From: DATDSR01 sp038062165
GTDB taxonomy: Bacteria > Patescibacteriota > Minisyncoccia > Phycocordibacterales > DATDSR01
Reading direction: 5' to 3'
DNA: 14,879 bases
Assembly (NCBI GenBank): GCA_038062165.1
Contig: JBBTXQ010000045.1
Span: 1-14,879, forward strand
In this document: one piece after another, positions 7,015-11,759 of the stretch
Position numbering within the stretch: position 1 is the stretch's first letter
How the letters are laid out: every line of letters starts with the position of its first letter
Made by a program: the position numbers and the translations under genes
Notes under the pieces: model-generated
The model's database searches: none
Seen by the model: only the letters and a program-made list of their open reading frames with translations
What the model was told of the DNA's origin: nothing

Positions 7015-7258
7015 ATCGCTTTTTTAAGTCACTCACAGAATAGATATCGGGTTCATTTTCAAGAAAATCAAAACTACTTGAATAAGCATTCACATTTGTA
7101 ATATCAGATAGTCTAGAGTTAAACTTGGAAGGAAACTTCATCATCAAAACTTCTATTTCAGAGCGTCTACCTATGGCGATTACTTCACCCGTTTCTCTAA
7201 CCTCATCTATAAGATCGCTTATATACTTTCGTACATTTGTTGTTGAAATAGTTTTCAT
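7007..7258 (-). CDS. Phd/YefM-like antitoxin
   Basis: From the ATG at 7258 the product is 83 residues with an N-terminal DNA-binding-type start, MKTISTTNVRKYISDLIDEV followed by RETGEVIAIGRRSEIEVLMM, as in Phd/YefM antitoxins (the 'n.r..l..ll..v..tge.v.itrrg' pattern). The C-terminal half is variable, as usual for the toxin-binding part. A frame extension to 7288 would place the promoter inside the gene, so 7258 is preferred. It sits directly upstream of its MazF-like partner and likely autoregulates by the palindrome in its promoter. Pairing of a Phd-type antitoxin with a MazF-type toxin is an accepted mixed combination. Confidence 0.75.
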   Translation of the reverse strand: MKTISTTNVRKYISDLIDEVRETGEVIAIGRRSEIEVLMMKFPSKFNSRLSDITNVNAYSSSFDFLENEPDIYSVSDLKKRYV

Positions 7259-7265
7259 ATCGAGA

Positions 7266-7293
7266 ATTGTACACTTTGTACAAATCAAGTCAA
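7266..7293 (-). promoter_or_regulatory. Toxin-antitoxin promoter with overlapping operator palindrome
   Basis: The minus strand reads TTGACT (7288-7293), 16 nt, TACAAT (7266-7271), then 7 nt to the ATG at 7258. Across the spacer and -10 box lies TTGTAC-AAAGT-GTACAA (7267-7283), a perfect inverted repeat that fits an autorepressor site. The -35 box overlaps the end of the TrmB-like gene. Confidence 0.6.
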
Positions 7294-8028
7294 GCCAACT
7301 TTCTTAGAAACTTTCCAAATTACTTCGAACTGTGCTTTTTGCAAATTAGTGAAATCTTGTGATTGGACGATGAAAGCAAATTGCTCTTTGCGCGATGAAA
7401 TAAATGCTACTTTGTCGCCGTATATTGCGTAGCCCATTTGCCAAGTCATATTCTTGGGCGCGAATTTAACTTTTTCGTCTGGATATGACTTCTTGGGTGA
7501 AAAGTGCGGGTGAATAGATCTGACTCTGATTCCCTCTTGCACCCTACGATTTGTAAAATCTTGCAAGTATTCTTCGCCAATCAAATCTGTCATTTCCCCA
7601 TACGGCCAGAGGAACAGCGCTTCCCCCGTTTCAGATCTTATGATGTCTGCCAGTACCACAATAAATCCTTCACTTCCAGAATAAAATTTAATTCTTGGTT
7701 CACTACTTCCCAAACTCTTTACTAAATCAGGTAAGGCCTTTTGAAATTCTTTCTTTCCAGTCTCAAGTTCCCGAATTCTCTTTTCTAAAAGCGCTTTTAT
7801 ATTGCGCGGATCGTCTGGCCGGAAAACTTTTTTATTATTCACATCAAGCTCTACAACCAAGCCCATTTTACTCAACTCGCTCAAATAATCGTAAACGCTA
7901 GTTCTAGGTAAGCCTGACAGTAGAGCCAAGCGTTTAGCAGAAGCCTCTTTCTGTGTAATCAAACTCGCATAAACCCGAATAGCTCCGCCAGATAGACCTA
8001 ATTTAGATAAAGTTTCTTCAATCCCCAT
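7285..8028 (-). CDS. TrmB-family transcriptional regulator
   Basis: The 247-residue protein has an N-terminal winged helix (about 1-65): EETLSKLGLSGGAIRVYASL, then SAKRLALLSGLPRTSVYDYL as recognition helix and MGLVVELDVNNKKVFRPDDP as wing. A short coiled coil follows (about 80-100, LLEKRIRELETGKKEFQKAL), then the TrmB C-terminal effector-like domain (IKFYSGSEGFIVVLADIIRS; later KFAPKNMTWQMGYAIYGDKV). In archaea TrmB senses sugars; bacterial members of candidate phyla are mostly uncharacterised. It lies 21 nt downstream of the DGR reverse transcriptase on the same strand and has its own extended -10 box. Its target is unknown; the divergent function of the effector domain cannot be judged here. 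Confidence 0.85.
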   Translation of the reverse strand: MGIEETLSKLGLSGGAIRVYASLITQKEASAKRLALLSGLPRTSVYDYLSELSKMGLVVELDVNNKKVFRPDDPRNIKALLEKRIRELETGKKEFQKALPDLVKSLGSSEPRIKFYSGSEGFIVVLADIIRSETGEALFLWPYGEMTDLIGEEYLQDFTNRRVQEGIRVRSIHPHFSPKKSYPDEKVKFAPKNMTWQMGYAIYGDKVAFISSRKEQFAFIVQSQDFTNLQKAQFEVIWKVSKKVGLT

Positions 8029-8034
8029 TCCAAA

Positions 8035-8043
8035 ATACTAGCA
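8035..8043 (-). promoter_or_regulatory. Extended -10 promoter of the TrmB-like gene
   Basis: TGCTAGTAT on the minus strand, the hexamer ending 6 nt before the ATG at 8028. No clear -35 box. Suggests that the regulator can be made independently of the reverse transcriptase as a leaderless mRNA. Confidence 0.45.
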
Positions 8044-8049
8044 TATCGG

Positions 8050-9048
8050 TTAGATAATATTCTTAAGTAACTGGGTTAGCTCATGACTGTCAGCATGCTT
8101 GGCCACACCCAAATATGAATTGATATTTTTCTCATTTACTTTTTTGATCATTCGCTCTTTGGTCTTAGTACGCACTAGGACCGCCCATGGTTTGTGAACA
8201 TACCCCACGAAGTCAATCCCTTGTCGCCAGCTTCTGACCACAACCTTTTTAGGATGTAGCTCAAGTTTGAGCGCGTCCTTCAAAAAGTTGCGCAACTTTG
8301 GAACGAGATTCAGAAGTTTGGCTCGATCGTGGCTTAAAATAATAAAGTCATCACAATAGCGTAAGTAGTACTTTTCTCTTAGTTCGTGCTTTATAAAACG
8401 ATCCAATTCATTGAGATAAACGTTTGCAAACAACTGACTTGATAGGTTCCCCAGAGGAATGCCCCTGCCAGGTGTCTTTTCGAAACTTTTAATTATGTGC
8501 TCGATTATTTGCAGAACTCCAGGGCTGATTATCCGTCGTTTGAGTAATCGCAAGAGAATCTCGTGATTTATAGTATCGAAGAACTTCCTAACATCACATT
8601 TCAAACCATACACGCTCCGTGTGTTACTCCTGCTTGCTTTCTGTAACAATCGCCGTAGGCGATATGAGGCCTTATGTATCCCTTTGCCTATCCTACATGC
8701 GTAACTATCGTATATATAGCAAGTTTCAAAAGTGAACTTTATTACGTTATCCAAAGCTTGATGAACTACGCGGTCGCAAACTGGAGCCGCACTGATGACA
8801 CGCTCCTTAGGGTCACGAATTAATCGTGTATCGTATAACGAGTGCTTATAAGTGCCTGTTTTTATCTTTTCCTGTAATTCGAAAAGGTTGCGTTCTAAAT
8901 TACGCTCGAAAATCATTACATCTGATTTCTTGCGTTTGCCACCCCTAATAAACTTCTGCCAAGCTAGAAAAATATTCTCCATGGAGACCAGTTGCTCAAA
9001 GGGTGCGTCAATGATAAGCTCTTGCTCATGCAACAAATTAGAACACAA
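8050..9048 (-). CDS. Diversity-generating retroelement reverse transcriptase
   Basis: This 332-residue reverse transcriptase has the retroelement core in order: LIRDPKERVISAAPVCDRVV (about 77-95), YIYDSYACRIGKGIH, LKCDVRKFFDTINHEIL with catalytic Asp152, GIPLGNLSSQLFANVYLNEL (196-215), YLRYCDDFIIL (YCDD 231-234, Asp233/Asp234), and ELHPKKVVVRSWRQGIDFVG. The GxxxSQ motif, GNLSSQ instead of the usual QGxxxSP, is a hallmark of DGR enzymes and is linked to adenine-directed error. I keep the TTG start at 9048 because AGGA at 9054-9057 lies 5 nt upstream and because homologues begin before the VSMENIFLAW segment; the ATG at residue 23 is the alternative. It copies the TR RNA into mutagenised cDNA. 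The TrmB-like gene follows 21 nt downstream. Confidence 0.97.
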   Translation of the reverse strand: MCSNLLHEQELIIDAPFEQLVSMENIFLAWQKFIRGGKRKKSDVMIFERNLERNLFELQEKIKTGTYKHSLYDTRLIRDPKERVISAAPVCDRVVHQALDNVIKFTFETCYIYDSYACRIGKGIHKASYRLRRLLQKASRSNTRSVYGLKCDVRKFFDTINHEILLRLLKRRIISPGVLQIIEHIIKSFEKTPGRGIPLGNLSSQLFANVYLNELDRFIKHELREKYYLRYCDDFIILSHDRAKLLNLVPKLRNFLKDALKLELHPKKVVVRSWRQGIDFVGYVHKPWAVLVRTKTKERMIKKVNEKNINSYLGVAKHADSHELTQLLKNII

Positions 9049-9409
9049 GATATTCCTAGAGTGCCCCCCCCCCGACGTTCCGATCGTCCAAGTTACCTAC
9101 GATGTCTACCGACTTTGGCATAAACGTATTATAAAGTTTCCAAAAGCAGAGCGCTATTCCCTCGGTGCAGTGACAGGTCAAACCATCCTCGACCTACTCA
9201 AGCAAATCCTAATAGCCACTGCCACTCGAGACAAGGTTACAAAGCTCAGACATTTACAGAACGCTAGCGCCCTACTAGATCTGGCAAAACTTTTGGTAAG
9301 ATTATCAAAAGATTGTGATTGTCTTGTGAACGAGCATTATCTTGAACTAGAATCTCAATTACATACAGCGGGTAACATGCTGGGAGGGTGGATCAGGTCA
9401 CTCTCATAA
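9011..9409 (+). CDS. avd: DGR accessory protein, bAvd-like four-helix bundle
   Basis: The recognisable protein starts near DVPIVQVTYDVYRLWHKRII (from about 9074) and runs through KFPKAERYSLG, a helix with ILDLLKQILIAT, ALLDLAKLLVRLSKD and the family ending MLGGWIRSL. This matches the bAvd/four-helix-bundle family that binds TR RNA and the reverse transcriptase. As sequenced, the frame opens at ATG 9011 (AAAGGG at 8998-9003, 7 nt upstream), giving 132 residues, but its first 16 codons or so lie antisense in the reverse transcriptase gene and look unlike the family. GTG 9061 and ATG 9028 would be in frame if the ten-C run had nine C. The gene is on the opposite strand from RT, TR and target. 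The identity is firm; the start is not. Confidence 0.88.
   Translation: MISSCSCNKLEHKIFLECPPPDVPIVQVTYDVYRLWHKRIIKFPKAERYSLGAVTGQTILDLLKQILIATATRDKVTKLRHLQNASALLDLAKLLVRLSKDCDCLVNEHYLELESQLHTAGNMLGGWIRSLS
9064..9073 (+). repeat. Run of ten C at the start of the bAvd gene
   Basis: Ten consecutive C follow GTG at 9061. With ten C the GTG frame stops after about 20 codons; with nine or twelve it enters the bAvd frame as MPPPDVPIVQ. Either a slippage-prone switch or a sequencing indel. Confidence 0.9.
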
Positions 9410-9439
9410 GAAAACACTCCTTCAAAAGGAGTGTTTTCT
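9409..9439. terminator. Bidirectional hairpin between bAvd and TR
   Basis: AGAAAACACTCCTT (9409-9422), loop CAA, AAGGAGTGTTTTCT (9426-9439): a perfect 14-bp stem. The first base is also the last of the bAvd stop codon. In each direction the 3' arm carries TTTT, so it can end bAvd mRNA on the + strand and the TR transcript on the minus strand, 11 nt after the TR. It could also be a structural part of the TR RNA. Confidence 0.75.
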
Positions 9440-9450
9440 GCAGTGAGCGT

Positions 9451-9581
9451 TCCCGGAACGCCGGCGAGGCATAGTTCCTGTTGCGATTGTCGACATGCTT
9501 GCCGTTCAACTGCAACTTGCGGTTGTCGCGATCGTAGTTCACGATCGGGGCGATCGACCACGGATCATAACCGGACACATT
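9451..9581 (-). repeat. DGR template repeat (TR)
   Basis: This 131-bp sequence aligns without gaps to 9947-10077 (offset 496). There are 22 mismatches. Of these, 21 are T on the + strand, which is A on the strand of TR and target; the other is 9564/10060. The TR coding frame would read NVSGYDPWSIAPIVNYDRDN and on to RNRNYASPAFRE, rich in AAC-type codons that can change to many amino acids without making stops. The 3' end on the coding strand (9451-9471) is GC-rich, almost free of A and identical to the VR: the initiation-of-mutagenic-homing region. TR lies between the bAvd hairpin and the target terminator. Confidence 0.97.
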
Positions 9582-9839
9582 CCTGCGTTCTGTCCATCCA
9601 CTTATAGAGCGCGGGCGCACCCACGCTTTGATTATTTTGCGGGATGCAGTCTGCTAAGTAGTTGAGCTGACTCATCCCAAGACGGAACACGGAGTGCTCA
9701 CCAGCAATGACTGCACGCTCCCGAAAACTTTACAAGAATAGTCGGGACTCTGGCAGTTCTGCCATTGTGGCGAAGATTTCGGCGACGCACGAATCTAAAA
9801 CTTCCAAACGTGTACGTTCATGAGCCTACTCTCATTATC

Positions 9840-9848
9840 AGTATAGCA
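9840..9848 (-). promoter_or_regulatory. Candidate TR promoter (extended -10)
   Basis: TGCTATACT on the minus strand with no recognisable -35 box; it directly follows the terminator of the target gene and points towards the TR. Confidence 0.35.
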
Positions 9849-9894
9849 AACGAAAAGCCCTTGGTCCCCGATCCGAAGACCAGAAACCAAGGGC
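9848..9894 (-). terminator. Terminator of the DGR target gene
   Basis: On the minus strand GCCCTTGGT (9886-9894) pairs perfectly with ACCAAGGGC (9857-9865), with an inner GGTC/GACC pairing, followed by TTTTCGTTT. It lies 43 nt after the target stop codon and 53 nt after the VR. In known DGRs a hairpin downstream of VR also promotes homing. Confidence 0.7.
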
Positions 9895-9936
9895 CGAAAC
9901 CAAAAACCAACAGGACCGAGCACTCAGTACCTAGCC

Positions 9937-10779
9937 CTACTGGCACTCCCGGAACGCCGGCGAGGCACAGCACCTGCTGCGACCGTCGACACGCCCGCCG
10001 TCCAACCGCAACCCGCGGCGGGCGCGAACGTAGTACACGACCGGGGCGAACGACCACGGCCCATAACCGGACACATTGGCTTCGAGGCCAGCGAGATCGA
10101 GGTACGGCATCTTGCCACCGTTTACGACTCCACCGTCCATGGCCTGACCAAGTGCGGGAGCGAGAGCCATGAGGGCGAGGATCTCCACGCCCGGCATGGG
10201 CGCGTTCTCCTTCGTCCGATTCTCCTCGACCGTCGTACCGTCCTTCGGATCGCAGTGGGCCAGGAGGTCGAGACCGACCATGCGCACTGTCCCAGCTGGC
10301 CACTCGAACTTCTTCTCGTTCGGTGACCAAACCCGCAGAGAGTTGGGTCCGAAACCGAGCTCGGGCCAACGCCAGAAGGCCGGGTAGCGTCGCTTCAGCA
10401 CCTCGACGTAGTATTCCACGGTGCGCTTCAGGTTCTCCATGTAAGCGACCGGGAGAACGACTGGGAAGTTGCCCACCAGCGGGCGCGAGATAGTGAGCGA
10501 GTCGAACTGCTCGACTTCGAAGCCACGCTCACCGGCGAGCTGGCCCCGCAAGTCAGCAATCATGTGCGCGACCGGTGGCACGAGCCGGGCGAGGTCCATA
10601 CTAACGGGGACCACATGCTCCGCCTTCCCGTCGATCGCGAACTGTGCTACCCGCGCGAGGTAGGCCGCGTCGGTGTTGATGCGCTTGGCCACCACGTCGG
10701 CCTGATCGCCGATCGCAGGCCAAAACCGCTTGTTGGCTCCATCGATGATGCCTGCGGGGACTTCCGTCCATTCGGGCAT
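9937..10779 (-). CDS. DGR variable target protein with C-terminal C-type-lectin-like domain
   Basis: The 280-residue protein ends in the VR (residues 235-278), leaving only Cys-Gln after it. The region before it carries motifs seen in DGR-type lectin-fold targets: FEWPAGTVRMVGLDLLAHCD (around 159-178), PMPGVEILALMALAP, AMDGG and KMPYLDLAGLEA. The first 150 residues have no signal peptide or membrane segment and no family I recognise. Relative to TR, 16 of 44 codons differ in amino acid (for example Asn to Tyr, Arg, Asp, Gly, Ser and Cys), including an unusual Cys-Cys at 270-271. The ATG at 10779 has a strong AGGAGGA site 4 nt upstream. The gene is GC-rich (38 of 60 bases in 10201-10260) compared with neighbours. 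The ligand is unknown; the VR surface is expected to bind it. Confidence 0.93.
   Translation of the reverse strand: MPEWTEVPAGIIDGANKRFWPAIGDQADVVAKRINTDAAYLARVAQFAIDGKAEHVVPVSMDLARLVPPVAHMIADLRGQLAGERGFEVEQFDSLTISRPLVGNFPVVLPVAYMENLKRTVEYYVEVLKRRYPAFWRWPELGFGPNSLRVWSPNEKKFEWPAGTVRMVGLDLLAHCDPKDGTTVEENRTKENAPMPGVEILALMALAPALGQAMDGGVVNGGKMPYLDLAGLEANVSGYGPWSFAPVVYYVRARRGLRLDGGRVDGRSRCCASPAFRECQ
9947..10077 (-). repeat. DGR variable repeat (VR) in the target gene
   Basis: The copy of TR at the 3' end of the target gene. On the coding strand the changes from TR are 15 A to G, 4 A to T and 2 A to C, plus one T to G. All lie between the equivalents of 9472 and 9565. Both ends (9947-9967 and 10062-10077) are unchanged, which gives the borders of the mutagenised core. 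Confidence 0.97.
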
Positions 10780-10783
10780 GTAT

Positions 10784-10790
10784 TCCTCCT
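10784..10790 (-). promoter_or_regulatory. Strong ribosome binding site of the target gene
   Basis: AGGAGGA on the minus strand, 4 nt before the ATG at 10779. It is the best Shine-Dalgarno in the window and stands out among mostly leaderless genes. Confidence 0.8.
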
Positions 10791-10876
10791 TGCCGCTGGT
10801 CCCTCTCGGAACGATTGGCTATTGGGTTAGGGGTTTTCAGTTTGGCGCACTTTCGCGCACCGCTTATCTGGGGTCA

Positions 10877-10905
10877 ATTATATCATAGTTTGGCAGAGAA
10901 TGCAA
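10877..10905 (-). promoter_or_regulatory. Promoter of the DGR target gene
   Basis: Minus strand TTGCAT (10900-10905), exactly 17 nt, TATAAT (10877-10882). Transcription would start near 10870, leaving a leader of about 90 nt before the ATG. It lies 20 nt after the end of the HepT gene. Confidence 0.75.
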
Positions 10906-10924
10906 GCTTTTGGTTAAAACCGTC

Positions 10925-11260
10925 TCAACTGGGTTGTGAATATTTTTGAATGATCAGCTTGAGTGCAGGGATATCAACTGCCGCTGTTTGCCAAACTTCT
11001 TCAAGATCCACTCCAAAGTACTCGTGGATTAGCATGTCGCGCATACCGGTTATATCCTGCCATGGCACATCTTTATTTTGCTCCCGTAACTCAACTGACA
11101 AATTTTTGGTGGCTTCACCCACAATCTCAATTTGTCTTATGATGGCACTTTGGATAAGTTTATCTGAAATAAATTTATCGTGATTAATGCCCCGCAAAAA
11201 TTCCTCAATGTTGGCAATAGCCTCCAAAATATGTTCGATATATAAACTATCTTTGGCCAT
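10925..11260 (-). CDS. hepT: HepT-like toxin (HEPN/DUF86 RNase)
   Basis: The 111-residue all-helical protein is the usual DUF86 length and has the HEPN catalytic motif RxxxxHxY: Arg74, His79 and Tyr81 in GMRDMLIHEYFGVD. Other conserved parts are YIEHILEAIANIEEFL at the N-terminus and AIIRQIEIVGEATKNLS before the active site. HEPN toxins of this group cut RNA and are silenced by AMP transfer to the active-site Tyr by the MntA partner. It overlaps the mntA-like gene by 14 nt and its stop lies just before the target-gene promoter, so read-through into the DGR target is possible. Confidence 0.92.
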   Translation of the reverse strand: MAKDSLYIEHILEAIANIEEFLRGINHDKFISDKLIQSAIIRQIEIVGEATKNLSVELREQNKDVPWQDITGMRDMLIHEYFGVDLEEVWQTAAVDIPALKLIIQKYSQPS

Positions 11261-11537
11261 AGATAGGTTGTACTTCTTTTAGTATTTCATCTTTTATGTG
11301 GGGACTTAATGAACGTTCTGTAACTAGATCAACTGGTATGCCCAGTCCTGCGGAGATCTGCCTCTGAAATGAAGCTAGCCGCAATAACCCTTGTGGTCGC
11401 TTGAATCTTACAAGTAAGTCCAGGTCACTCCCGACGTGGGCCTCTCCGCGCGCCCTGGAACCGAAAATGCCCGCAAACTCGAGCTCGCTGTTTGACTGAA
11501 GAATACCCAATATGGTGGTTACGTCTGTATCTTGCAT
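11247..11537 (-). CDS. mntA: MntA-like minimal nucleotidyltransferase antitoxin
   Basis: The 96-residue protein shows the minimal nucleotidyltransferase signature GS...DxD: GIFGSRARGEAHVGSDLDLL with Gly26-Ser27 and Asp38/Asp40, and a third acidic position at Asp70 (IPVDLV). Members of this family inactivate HepT by polyadenylylation of its Tyr. It is the first gene of the pair, transcribed from a promoter with a TGCTATAAT box ending 6 nt before its ATG. Confidence 0.92.
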   Translation of the reverse strand: MQDTDVTTILGILQSNSELEFAGIFGSRARGEAHVGSDLDLLVRFKRPQGLLRLASFQRQISAGLGIPVDLVTERSLSPHIKDEILKEVQPIYGQR

Positions 11538-11543
11538 GCCCTG

Positions 11544-11552
11544 ATTATAGCA
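11544..11552 (-). promoter_or_regulatory. Promoter of mntA-hepT (extended -10)
   Basis: TGCTATAAT on the minus strand, ending 6 nt before the ATG at 11537. The -35 region is weak, as is common for extended -10 promoters. Predicts a leaderless mRNA. Confidence 0.6.
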
Positions 11553-11657
11553 TGTTTCTGATTACCAACATCAGTTTGATTGTAATGACAGGCTGTCGCA
11601 GTGCGTGTTGTCGGTTGTCGACGACATTTTTACTACTTTACACTAATGCAATACTCT

Positions 11658-11697
11658 ATGGCAAGAAGGTAACAGGTCGATTTCGACAGGTTGCCAT
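11658..11697 (+). promoter_or_regulatory. Structured leader of the Gam-like gene
   Basis: ATGGCAA (11658-11664) pairs with TTGCCAT (11691-11697), and GTCGA (11676-11680) with TCGAC (11683-11687). It lies 62 nt before the gam start, in the presumed 5' leader. A weak promoter candidate is TTGTCG (11615-11620), 18 nt, TACACT. It could be an operator or an RNA hairpin. Confidence 0.35.
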
Positions 11698-11759
11698 GCA
11701 CACTCACATTGTAGATCGAGGCAGATTTAAGGAACCCGATCAAGAAGGGTAGACAACTC

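Larger units (their letters stand above)
9409..9833 (-). ncRNA. Putative TR RNA transcript (limits uncertain)
   Basis: DGR action needs an RNA containing the TR and its flanks. A TGCTATACT extended -10 box (9840-9848, minus strand) would start RNA near 9833 and the 9409-9439 hairpin would end it, giving about 425 nt with a leader of about 250 nt. Read-through from the target gene is an alternative source. Limits are inference. Confidence 0.35.
9582..9936. other. Gene-poor segment upstream of TR
   Basis: No convincing gene lies here. It holds a minus-strand frame open from 9729 to 9565 (54 codons after a stop, containing MSQLNYLADCIPQNNQSVG), a TGGCAG-TT-CTGCCA palindrome (9751-9764), the candidate TR promoter and the terminator after the target gene. 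The open frame might be a decayed remnant of a target-like gene, as the TR itself is protein-like in the adjacent frame. Confidence 0.5.

Noticed and set aside
8998..9011. AAAGGG before ATG 9011 as firm proof of the bAvd start
   Set aside because: The site lies antisense inside the RT gene and the peptide read from 9011 to 9060 does not resemble the family, so the start stays open.
9393..9620. Short minus-strand frame over TR as a real second variable gene
   Set aside because: It has no start signal, lacks the upstream part of the target protein and runs into the hairpin; TR acts as template rather than as a gene.
9765..10369. Overlapping open frames on both strands in and beside the target gene
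   Set aside because: They arise from high GC and few stop codons. Their Arg/Pro-rich translations have no family features, whereas the 9937-10779 frame has the DGR motifs, promoter and Shine-Dalgarno.
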